The translations under genes and the position numbers were made by a program. Below, piece after piece: positions 37,425 through 45,468 of a DNA stretch of 64,000 nt (position 1 is the first letter of the stretch; every line of letters starts with the position of its first letter). The notes beneath the pieces were generated by a model that did not search any database, was not told where the DNA came from, and saw only the letters and a program-made list of their open reading frames with translations. Source of the DNA: Sphingomonadales bacterium. Lineage in GTDB: Bacteria > Pseudomonadota > Alphaproteobacteria > Sphingomonadales > Sphingomonadaceae. The DNA lies in contig JAIXUQ010000008.1 of the NCBI GenBank assembly GCA_027483465.1, positions 1 to 64,000 of the forward strand. Direction: 5' to 3'.

Positions 37425-39827
37425 ATGCGGTTGATCTGGGCGGTGCTGGTGGCAGCGGTGCTGGGCGGTGGGGCGGTGGCCAGCCCGATCGTGCAGACCA
37501 AGGGCGATTTCGTCGACAAGTTCCGCCAGTTGGAAGGCGAGGATTGGCCCACCCCCACCGATTACCGCAACGCCGCCGGCGCGCCCGGCCACCGTTACTG
37601 GCAGCAGAAGGTGGATTACCGCATCACCGCCAGCCTGGACGAGGCCAAGCGGACCATCCGCGGCAGCGAGACGCTGACCTATCACAACAACAGCCCCGAC
37701 CAGTTGCGCTATCTGTGGCTGCTGCTCGATCAGAATTACAAGCGCGACCATATCGCCAACCGCGCCGAAACCGTCTCCCCCGGCGGCCAGGTGAGCATGA
37801 CCGAAGTGCGCCAGGCGATGCGCTACAAGGAATGGGAAGGCGGCTTCAACGATCTGAAGGTGACCGATGCCGCCGGCCGCCCGCTGAAATTCACCGTGGT
37901 CGACACGCTGCTGCGCATCGATCTGCCCGCCCCGCTGGCCAGCGGCGCCGCCATCACCGTGAAGATCGATTTCACCCTGCCGATGCCGGAAACCCGTGTG
38001 GTCGGCGGCCGTTCCGGCTATGAATGTTTCACCAAGCCGGATCAGGACGGCAATTGCCTGTTCCTGGCGGCGCAATGGTTCCCGCGCGCCGCCGTCTATT
38101 CCGATTACGAAGGCTGGCACAACAAGGCCTTTGTGGGATCGGGCGAGTTCACGCTGGAATTCGGCGATTATGACGTGTCGATCACCGTGCCGGCCGATCA
38201 TGTCGTCTCCGCCACCGGCGAACTGGCCAACCCCGAAATCCTCACCGCCGCGCAGCGCGCCCGGCTGGCGCAGGCCCGCACCGCGAAGGAACCGGTGTAT
38301 ATCGTCACCCCGGCCGAGGCGCTGGCCGCCGAGAAGGGGAAGGCCACCACCACCCGCACCTGGCGCTTCACCGCGAAGAATGTCCGCGATTTCGCCTGGG
38401 CCGCCAGCCGCAAGTTCGTGTGGGACGCGATGGGCGTTCGCCAGGACGATCCGGCCAATCCGCTGGTGATGGCGATGAGCTTCTATCCCAAGGAGGCGCG
38501 GCCGCTGTGGGATGCCTATTCCACCAAGTCCATCGCCCACACCATCCAGGTCTATGGCGAATTCGCCTTCCCCTATCCCTATCCCACCGCCCAGAGCATC
38601 AACGGCCCGGTGGGCGGCATGGAATATCCGATGATGACCTTCAACGGCCCGCGCCCGGTGAAGGACAAGAAGACCGGCCAGCTCACCTATACCGAGCGGG
38701 CCAAATATGGCCTGATCGGCGTGGTGATCCACGAGATCGGCCACAGCTGGTTCCCGATGATCGTCAACAGCGACGAGCGCCAGTGGACCTGGATGGACGA
38801 AGGCCTGAACAGCTTCCTGGAGTTCGAGGCCGAACGGCGCTGGGATCCGAAATTCCCGCGTGCCCGCGGCGAGCCGCGTGACATCGTGGAATATATGCTC
38901 AGCCGCGACCAGGTGCCGATGATGACCAACAGCGAAAGCGTGCTGCAATTCGGCAACAACGGCTATGCCAAGCCGGCGACCGCGCTGGTGGTGCTGCGCG
39001 AGACCGTGCTGGGCCGCGAATTGTTCGATTTCGCCTTCAAGGAATATACCCGCCGCTGGCGCTTCAAGCGGCCGACGCCCTATGATTTCTTCCGCACCAT
39101 GGAGGAAGCCTCGGGCGTTGATCTCGACTGGTTCTGGCGCGGCTGGTTCTATTCGACCGACCATGTCGACATCAGCCTGGACAAGGTGGTGCAAGCCCGG
39201 CTCGACACCCGCAACCCCGAGGTGGAAAAGGCCTGGGGCCGGGACAAGGCCAAGGCCGAGCCGACCCCGCTGACCATCGCCCGCAACACCCAGGTGCCGG
39301 TGATCGACCGCGATCCCAAGACCCGCGATTTCTATGACGAGACCGACCGCTTCACCGTTACCGCCAAGGACAAGAAGGATTATGAGGCGCTGACCAAGCG
39401 GCTGGAGCCGGAAGAGGCCGCCGTGCTCGGCTTCAAGGATCATTTTTACCATTTCAGCTTCACCAACCGTGGTGGCGTGGTGATGCCGATCATCCTCAAG
39501 CTCGACTATCAGGACGGCAGCAGCGAGACGATCCGCATCCCGGCCGAAGTCTGGCGCTATAACGCCAAGGCGGTGACCTGGCAGCATGTGACGGCCAAGA
39601 CGCTGAAGGCGGCCGAGGTTGATCCGCTGTGGGAAACCGCCGATGCCGACCGCAGCAACAACGCCTATCCGCGCCGCATCGAGCCAGCCGTGCTGAAGGT
39701 GCGCGACGATCCCACCGGTGACAACCGCATGGCCGACAGCGAACTGGAAGTGACGCCCGACAGCACCAAGACCCGACCGGTGAAGAAGGACGAGAAGAAG
39801 GACGGCGAGAAGAAGGACGGGCAGTGA
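37425..39827 (+). CDS. M1 family metallopeptidase, exported
   Basis: An 800-residue gluzincin peptidase with a signal peptide (MRLIWAVLVAAVLGGGAVAS). The catalytic HExxH is IHEIGHSWF, the downstream Glu is in WMDEGLNSFLEF, and the exopeptidase motif reads GGMEYP (GAMEN in aminopeptidase N). It is therefore likely an aminopeptidase-like enzyme in the periplasm or outside the cell. The tail is rich in Lys, Asp and Glu (KKDEKKDGEKKDGQ). The ATG at 37425 begins the signal peptide. The next gene, DUF6702, overlaps by four bases. Confidence 0.92.
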   Translation: MRLIWAVLVAAVLGGGAVASPIVQTKGDFVDKFRQLEGEDWPTPTDYRNAAGAPGHRYWQQKVDYRITASLDEAKRTIRGSETLTYHNNSPDQLRYLWLLLDQNYKRDHIANRAETVSPGGQVSMTEVRQAMRYKEWEGGFNDLKVTDAAGRPLKFTVVDTLLRIDLPAPLASGAAITVKIDFTLPMPETRVVGGRSGYECFTKPDQDGNCLFLAAQWFPRAAVYSDYEGWHNKAFVGSGEFTLEFGDYDVSITVPADHVVSATGELANPEILTAAQRARLAQARTAKEPVYIVTPAEALAAEKGKATTTRTWRFTAKNVRDFAWAASRKFVWDAMGVRQDDPANPLVMAMSFYPKEARPLWDAYSTKSIAHTIQVYGEFAFPYPYPTAQSINGPVGGMEYPMMTFNGPRPVKDKKTGQLTYTERAKYGLIGVVIHEIGHSWFPMIVNSDERQWTWMDEGLNSFLEFEAERRWDPKFPRARGEPRDIVEYMLSRDQVPMMTNSESVLQFGNNGYAKPATALVVLRETVLGRELFDFAFKEYTRRWRFKRPTPYDFFRTMEEASGVDLDWFWRGWFYSTDHVDISLDKVVQARLDTRNPEVEKAWGRDKAKAEPTPLTIARNTQVPVIDRDPKTRDFYDETDRFTVTAKDKKDYEALTKRLEPEEAAVLGFKDHFYHFSFTNRGGVVMPIILKLDYQDGSSETIRIPAEVWRYNAKAVTWQHVTAKTLKAAEVDPLWETADADRSNNAYPRRIEPAVLKVRDDPTGDNRMADSELEVTPDSTKTRPVKKDEKKDGEKKDGQ

Positions 39828-40318
39828 GGCCGGGCTGGCTGGCGGCGCTGCTGCTGGCCAGCGCGGCGCCGGCCGCCGCGCCCGCCGATGCCCACCGCGG
39901 CCATGGCAGCCTGGCGGTGGTGGAGATTGACGGGAAAAGCGGTGCGCTGGCCGTCACCCATGTGCTCCAGGCCCATGATGTCGAGCCGGCGCTGGTGGCG
40001 ATCGCGCCCGATGCCCAGCCCAGCCTGGATGATCCCGATGCGGTGGCGGCGCTGGTTGCCTATCTGGGCCAGCGGTTCCGCATCGCCGGCGTGGCGCTGG
40101 CACCGGCCGGCCAGCGCATCGCGGGGGACCGGGTGGAAATGCGCTATGTTGGCCGGCTGAAGGGCCGGCCGCGGCAACTGCTGATCAGCGGCGCCCTGTT
40201 TGGCGAGACCTGGGCCGATCATGTCACCCTCGTCAATGTCCGCCGCAACGGCGTGACGCTGTCGCTCAGCTTTGCCGCCAGCGATCCGGCCAAGCCGCTG
40301 CCGCTGCCGGGGGGCTGA
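39824..40318 (+). CDS. DUF6702-type exported protein
   Basis: The 164-residue protein has a signal-like N-terminus and then HRGHGSLAVVEIDGKSGALAV and VLQAHDVEPAL, which match the DUF6702 family. Family members often follow M1 metallopeptidase genes, and here the GTG start overlaps the peptidase stop (GTGA at 39824-39827), so the pair is probably made in fixed ratio. No catalytic residue is recognised. It may act as a partner or inhibitor of the peptidase; this is inference. Confidence 0.78.
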   Translation: MRPGWLAALLLASAAPAAAPADAHRGHGSLAVVEIDGKSGALAVTHVLQAHDVEPALVAIAPDAQPSLDDPDAVAALVAYLGQRFRIAGVALAPAGQRIAGDRVEMRYVGRLKGRPRQLLISGALFGETWADHVTLVNVRRNGVTLSLSFAASDPAKPLPLPGG

Positions 40319-40628
40319 AGCCGCTCCCAAAACCCGCCCATTCGGCCCGCCGCACCGGGGTGCGCGCAGGTGCCGCAGGCGTGCCCGCTACGCCAAAAGA
40401 CGTAAGCTTGCGCCGGATGGGCCGTGCAATTGTGAAATGCACAGGGCCGAATCGCACCCGATCAAGGGCAGTCGGGCGTGCCAAGCCTCTGGAAAAAAGC
40501 GAATTGTCCGTCCGCTCCGGGCAATTCCAGCATCATCAAACGAGCGGGACGGGGTGCGCACCGGCCGGGGGGAGGGGCTGCCACACACCAAATCTTGCCG
40601 GCTGATCGCCGGTGCAACGGGGGTAAAG
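40319..40628. other. 310-base gap upstream of TonB receptor
   Basis: No gene is seen. The gap holds a hairpin at 40501-40527 and, near its end, a GGGGG ribosome-site-like run (40619-40623) before the ATG at 40629. Promoter elements of the receptor are expected here, but no convincing -35/-10 pair was read. Confidence 0.5.
40501..40527. promoter_or_regulatory. Inverted repeat upstream of TonB receptor
   Basis: GAATTG-T-CCG pairs with CGG-G-CAATTC (10 bp with one G-T) around a 7-base loop. It could be a protein-binding site or an RNA hairpin in the leader. The sequence alone does not decide. Confidence 0.3.
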
Positions 40629-43529
40629 ATGACGTACGACCGCTCCACCACTGCTGATCTGCGCCGCTGCTGGCTGTTGGGGGTGGCCGTGGCCGCCATC
40701 GCCGTTCCGGCCGCCGCCCAGGCGCAACCGGCGCCCGCGCCCACCACCACCGCCGAACCGGCGGCCGAGGAGGAGGCCGCGGTCATCACCGTCACCGGCA
40801 GCCGCATCAGCCGCACCGGCTATGACAGCCCGATCCCGGTCTCGGTCGTTTCGGAGGCCGAACTGAAGGCCGAACCGCAGGCCAATATCGGCGATTATGT
40901 CAACACGCTGCCGGCGGTGCGCGGTTCGCAATCCTCGTCCACCAACTCGGGCTCGCTGTCCAACGGCCAGGCCGGCATCGCCACCGTCAACCTGCGCAGC
41001 CTGGGCGCGGCGCGCACCCTCGTCCTCATCGACGGCCAGCGCTCGGTCGCCTCCACGCCGGTCGGCTTTGTCGACACGCAAACCGTGCCGCAGGGCCTGA
41101 TCAAGGGCGTCGAGGTCGTGACGGGCGGCGCCTCCTCGGCCTATGGCTCCGATGCCGTGGGCGGGGTGGTGAACTTCAGCCTGAACCGCGATTTCAAGGG
41201 CCTGCGCGCCGAATATGAATTCGGCATCACCGATTATGGCGATGTGCCCAACCACACGTTCCGCATCACCAGCGGCTTCGATTTCGCCGATGGTCGCGGC
41301 AAGGTGCTGCTGGCCGGCGATTATTTCACGCAAAAGGGCGTCGACACCTATGACCGGCCCTGGCAGCAGTCCGGCTTTTTCCAGATCGACAACCCGGCCT
41401 TTGTTGCCGGCAATGGCCAGCCCGAACGGCTGGTGCAGGCCGGCATCGGCACCTATCAGTTCACGCCGGGCGGCATCATCAATACAGGCCCGCTGCGCGG
41501 CACCTATTTCGGCAATATCGTCAATGGCCAGGCCAGCCTGAACCAGTTCACCTATGGCCCGAACCGCGGCCAGTGGATGGTGGGCGGTGATTATCTGATC
41601 AGCCGCGAAGGCCATTGGAGTTCCAACAGCCTGGCCCCTGATGAAGAGCGCGGCAACATCTTCGGCCGGCTCAGCTTCGAGGTCAGCCGCGCCTTCGTGC
41701 CGTTCGTGCAATACAGCTATTCCGGCTACAACGGCCGCAGCTTCTATCAGCAGACGCCATCGGTGGGTGTGACCATCCAGCGGGACAACGCCTTCCTGCC
41801 CACCGCGCTGGTGACGCAGATGACCAATCTCAACCTCACCAACATCTCGATCGGCACCAGCAATGCCGGCTTCCCGGCCGCCGGTTCCAACAACACCCGC
41901 GAAGTCTACCGCTTTGTCGCCGGTGCCGATGGCGAGTTCGAGATCGGCAAGGGCACGTGGAAATACAACGCCTATTACCAGGCCGGCATCGCCCGCACCA
42001 ACGAACTGCTCACCAACACCTGGCTCAACAGCCGGGTGACGCTGGCCCAGGATGCGGTGCGCGCCCCGGCCGGCAACGCCGCCGGCATCCCGGCCGGCAC
42101 CATCGTCTGCCGCTCCACCTTGACCAGCCCGACCAACGGCTGCGTGCCCTTGAACCGCATCGGCATCGGCGGCGTGACCCAGGCCGCCATCGATTATGTG
42201 TTCAACAACGGCGCCCAGCCACAACGCTATCAGACGCTGCGTCAGGACGTGGCGGCCCTGAGCCTTTCCACCAACGACCTGTTTGAAACCTGGGCCGGCC
42301 CGGTCAGCTTCGCCTTTGGCGGCGAATATCGCCGCGAGCGCGTGGACGGATCGGTGGACCCGCAGTTCAATTCCGGCTGGCTCTACGGCAATTACCTCGT
42401 CACCCGCGGCAGCTTCAACGTGAAGGAAGTCTTTGCCGAAACCGTGGTGCCGCTGGCCAAGGGCCTGGATTTCAACGGCGCCATCCGCCAGACCGATTAC
42501 TCCACCAGCGGCAATGTGACGACGTGGAAACTGGGCGCCACCTGGCAGATCATCGATGATATCAAGCTGCGCGTGGTGCGCAGCCGCGACATCCGCGCGC
42601 CCAACCTCAACGAACTGTTCGCGCCGGGCACCGCCCGCACCAACACGGTGAACGTGCCGCTGCCCGGCGGCGGCCAGCGTGCCGACCAGTTCCTGGAACA
42701 GACCACCGGCAACACCGCGCTGAAGCCCGAAGTGGCGATGACCTGGGGTGTCGGCGGCGTGCTCACGCCCAGCTTCCTGCCCGGCTTTGCCGCCTCGGTC
42801 GATTATTTCGACATCAATCTGGCCGGCGCCATCGGCACCATCTCGGCGCAGACCATCACCACCCTGTGCCTGGAACAGAACCGCGCCGATATCTGCCCGT
42901 TCATCACCTTCAACGGCCCGGTGGCGGCCAGCAGCGTGATCACCGGCATCCGGCTGGTGCCGTTCAACTTCGCCAACGTGAAGGTGCGCGGCATCGACAT
43001 CGAAACCAGCTACCGCTTTGATCTGGGCGGCGGCCGCATGACCCTGCGCGCCCTGGCCAGCCATTATATCGACAATATCTTCAACAACGGCATCGACGTG
43101 CCCGAGGATATCGCCGGCAAGAACCAGGGCGATGGCGTGCCGAGCTGGAACTATCGCCTCACCGCCAATTACGAGCTGGACAGCTGGAGCTTCAACCTCA
43201 CCGGCCGCGGCTTCTCCGATGGTGTCTACAACAACAACTTCGTCGAATGCACCACCAGCTGCCCGGCCTCCACCGCCGCCAACCGCACCATCAACACCAA
43301 CCGGATTTCCGGCCAATGGTATGTCGATGCCTCGGTCACCAAGAAGATCAAGCTGGGTGGTTCGAAGGCCGATCTGTTCCTGTATGTGCGCAACCTGCTC
43401 AACAGCGATCCGGTGCTGGTGGGCAACGGCCCGACCGGCAACAACACGCCGGCCTATCCGATGACCAACCGCGGCCTGTATGATGTGCTGGGCCGCGTGT
43501 ACCGCATGGGCGTGCGGTTCGAATATTGA
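40629..43529 (+). CDS. TonB-dependent receptor (large, about 966 residues)
   Basis: An outer-membrane transporter with an N-terminal signal-like region (ending QAQPAPAP) and a linker rich in Ala/Pro/Glu. The plug starts ITVTGSRISRTGYDSP and contains TVNLRSLGAARTLVLIDGQR and VEVVTGGASSAYGSDAVGGVVNF. The barrel ends GRVYRMGVRFEY. This is the large sphingomonad type with a wide substrate range. The ligand is not known. The M20 hydrolase follows 21 bases after the stop, suggesting uptake of a compound that this enzyme cleaves. Confidence 0.93.
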   Translation: MTYDRSTTADLRRCWLLGVAVAAIAVPAAAQAQPAPAPTTTAEPAAEEEAAVITVTGSRISRTGYDSPIPVSVVSEAELKAEPQANIGDYVNTLPAVRGSQSSSTNSGSLSNGQAGIATVNLRSLGAARTLVLIDGQRSVASTPVGFVDTQTVPQGLIKGVEVVTGGASSAYGSDAVGGVVNFSLNRDFKGLRAEYEFGITDYGDVPNHTFRITSGFDFADGRGKVLLAGDYFTQKGVDTYDRPWQQSGFFQIDNPAFVAGNGQPERLVQAGIGTYQFTPGGIINTGPLRGTYFGNIVNGQASLNQFTYGPNRGQWMVGGDYLISREGHWSSNSLAPDEERGNIFGRLSFEVSRAFVPFVQYSYSGYNGRSFYQQTPSVGVTIQRDNAFLPTALVTQMTNLNLTNISIGTSNAGFPAAGSNNTREVYRFVAGADGEFEIGKGTWKYNAYYQAGIARTNELLTNTWLNSRVTLAQDAVRAPAGNAAGIPAGTIVCRSTLTSPTNGCVPLNRIGIGGVTQAAIDYVFNNGAQPQRYQTLRQDVAALSLSTNDLFETWAGPVSFAFGGEYRRERVDGSVDPQFNSGWLYGNYLVTRGSFNVKEVFAETVVPLAKGLDFNGAIRQTDYSTSGNVTTWKLGATWQIIDDIKLRVVRSRDIRAPNLNELFAPGTARTNTVNVPLPGGGQRADQFLEQTTGNTALKPEVAMTWGVGGVLTPSFLPGFAASVDYFDINLAGAIGTISAQTITTLCLEQNRADICPFITFNGPVAASSVITGIRLVPFNFANVKVRGIDIETSYRFDLGGGRMTLRALASHYIDNIFNNGIDVPEDIAGKNQGDGVPSWNYRLTANYELDSWSFNLTGRGFSDGVYNNNFVECTTSCPASTAANRTINTNRISGQWYVDASVTKKIKLGGSKADLFLYVRNLLNSDPVLVGNGPTGNNTPAYPMTNRGLYDVLGRVYRMGVRFEY

Positions 43530-43550
43530 TCAGAAACCAAGGGGGGCAAG

Positions 43551-45134
43551 ATGATGAAGACCAAGGCAATCGCGGCGCTGCTGGCCGCAACCATGTTCGC
43601 CGGGCCGGCGCTGGCGCTGGCCACCCCGGCGCAGAAGAAGGAGACCGCCACGCTGGTGGATGCGCAGGCCAAGCTGGCGCAGGAAATGGTGGACATGGTG
43701 TTCAGCTTTGCCGAACCCGGTTTCCAGGAGCACAAGACCAGCGAATATCTGACCGGCATCCTCGAAAAGAACGGCTTCACCGTGGTGCGCGGTGCCGCCG
43801 GCATCCCCACCGCCTTCACCGCCACCTGGTCCAACGGCCCCGGCCCCAAGATCGCGCTGGGCAGCGATATCGACGGCCTTCTGGGCCTGTCGCAATATCC
43901 CGGCGTGGTTGAGATGAAGCCGATGGTGGAAGGCGGCCCCGGCCATGGCGAGGGCCACAACAGCGGCATGCCGATGATGATCGTGGCGGCATTGGCGGCC
44001 AAGCAGATCATGGAGAAGAACGGCATCAAGGGCACGCTGATGCTGTGGCCCGGCGTTGCCGAGGAACTGCTCGCCACCAAGGCCTATTATGTGCGCGCCG
44101 GCATGTTCAAGGATGTGGACGCCTCCATCTTCGCCCATGTCGGCCGCGATCTGGGCACCCAATGGGGCCCGGCCGGCAACAACGGCATGGTGAGCGTGGA
44201 ATATACGTTCAAGGGCAAGACTGCCCACGCCGCCGGCCAGCCGTGGGACGGCCGTTCGGCGCTGGACGCGGTGGAACTGATGAACGTGGCCTGGAACATG
44301 CGGCGCGAGCATCTGCCCGTCACCCAGCGCAGCCATTATGTGATCACCGAAGGCGGCGGCCAGCCCAACATCGTGCCGGAAAAGGCCAGCGTCTGGTATT
44401 ATTTCCGCGAGAACAAGTTCAGCTCCATCCGCGGCCTCTATGAAATCGGCAACCGCATCGCCAAGGCCGCCGCCATGGCCACCGACACCACGGTGACCCA
44501 GCGCACCCTGGGCTATGCCGCGCCCAATTATGGCAACAAGCCGCTGGCAGAAGCGCTCTATGCCAATATCGCCGCGGTTGGCCTGCCCACCTGGGATGCC
44601 GCCGATCAGGGCTTTGCCAAGGCGATGCAGATGGCCAACGGCGTGAAGGTGGAACCGCTCACCACCAAGCTGGCGCCGCTCTCCACGCCTGACACCCGCG
44701 GCCAATCGATGGGCGGCGGTTCGGACGACATCGGCGACATCATGTGGACGGTGCCCACCGTCACCATCCGCTATCCCAGCAACATCCCCAACGCCATCGG
44801 CCACAACCGCCAATCGGCGATCGCCATGGCCACCCCGATTGCCCACAAGGGCGTGATGGTGGGCGCCAAGGCCGTGGCGATGACCGTGCTCGATCTGCTG
44901 ACCACGCCCAAGATCATTGCGGACGCCAAGGCCTATCAGCAGGATGTGCAGTTCAAGAGCGACAAATATGACCCGCTGCTCACCCCTGACGACAAGCCGG
45001 CGATCTGGCTGAACGAAGACATCATGAACAAGATGCGGCCGCAGCAGGCGAAATTCTATTACGATCCGGCCAAGTACAAGACCTATCTGGAACAGCTTGG
45101 CATCAACTACGAGGATTTCGCCAAGGTGAAGTGA
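43551..45134 (+). CDS. M20 family metallo-amidohydrolase, exported
   Basis: The 527-residue protein has a signal peptide (MMKTKAIAALLAATMFAGPALA). M20 motifs include LGSDIDGLLGLS (metal-site Asp), GHGEGHNSGMPMMI and VAEELLATKAYYVRAG with a likely catalytic Glu. The dimerisation region is KTAHAAGQPWDGRSALDAVELM. AbgB-like enzymes hydrolyse aminoacyl-aromatic amides, but the substrate here is not established. It follows the TonB receptor by 21 bases. Confidence 0.88.
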   Translation: MMKTKAIAALLAATMFAGPALALATPAQKKETATLVDAQAKLAQEMVDMVFSFAEPGFQEHKTSEYLTGILEKNGFTVVRGAAGIPTAFTATWSNGPGPKIALGSDIDGLLGLSQYPGVVEMKPMVEGGPGHGEGHNSGMPMMIVAALAAKQIMEKNGIKGTLMLWPGVAEELLATKAYYVRAGMFKDVDASIFAHVGRDLGTQWGPAGNNGMVSVEYTFKGKTAHAAGQPWDGRSALDAVELMNVAWNMRREHLPVTQRSHYVITEGGGQPNIVPEKASVWYYFRENKFSSIRGLYEIGNRIAKAAAMATDTTVTQRTLGYAAPNYGNKPLAEALYANIAAVGLPTWDAADQGFAKAMQMANGVKVEPLTTKLAPLSTPDTRGQSMGGGSDDIGDIMWTVPTVTIRYPSNIPNAIGHNRQSAIAMATPIAHKGVMVGAKAVAMTVLDLLTTPKIIADAKAYQQDVQFKSDKYDPLLTPDDKPAIWLNEDIMNKMRPQQAKFYYDPAKYKTYLEQLGINYEDFAKVK

Positions 45135-45159
45135 GCGGTCCTCCCTGCGCGATCCTCCA

Positions 45160-45234
45160 CGATCCTCCCCCTCTGGGGGAGGTGCCCGCAGGGCGGAGGG
45201 GGACGCGCATGAGGAGGCTTTCGCCCGGCCCACC
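45160..45234 (+). repeat. 75-bp repeat, copy 1
   Basis: It matches the copy at 45316-45390 at 72 of 75 positions. Both contain GGTGCCCGCAGGGCGGAGGG and a GGGGGA-type core. The first 41 or so bases also occur in inverted form at 45235-45280. This is a dispersed, hairpin-prone GC-rich element and not coding. Confidence 0.85.
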
Positions 45235-45280
45235 CCCTCCGCCTCCCTCCGGTCGGCACCTCCCCCAGAGGGGGAGGACC
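45235..45280 (-). repeat. Inverted partial copy of the 75-bp repeat
   Basis: Positions 45255-45277 are the reverse complement of 45164-45186 over 23 bases, so this copy and copy 1 can form a long hairpin. Confidence 0.8.
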
Positions 45281-45315
45281 TGGTTGGCGCTCGTGGCACG
45301 ATCCGCACCCCACCG

Positions 45316-45390
45316 CGATCCTCCCCCTCCGGGGGAGGTGCCCGCAGGGCGGAGGGGGACGCGCATGAGGAGGCTTGCGCTCGGCCCACC
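45316..45390 (+). repeat. 75-bp repeat, copy 2
   Basis: A near-identical second direct copy, 156 bases from copy 1, lying just upstream of a 13-bp hairpin (45400-45430). Three substitutions distinguish the copies. Confidence 0.85.
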
Positions 45391-45399
45391 CGTTTCATG

Positions 45400-45430
45400 C
45401 CGTCGCCCCGTGTCAAGCACGGGGCGACGG
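45400..45430. repeat. 13-bp hairpin between convergent genes
   Basis: CCGTCGCCCCGTG and CACGGGGCGACGG (45400-45412 and 45418-45430) pair perfectly around TCAAG. There is no T-run on either side, so it looks more like a REP-type element than a standard intrinsic terminator. It separates the M20 gene and the zinc metalloprotease, which converge here. Confidence 0.7.
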
Positions 45431-45468
45431 GGTCCTTGTGAGGTCAGGGGGCTGTCAGTTCCCCACCC

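Noticed and set aside
40536-43316. Long minus-strand open frame opposite the second TonB receptor
   Set aside because: It is low-complexity, without a motif or signal, and fully explained as the complement of the receptor gene.
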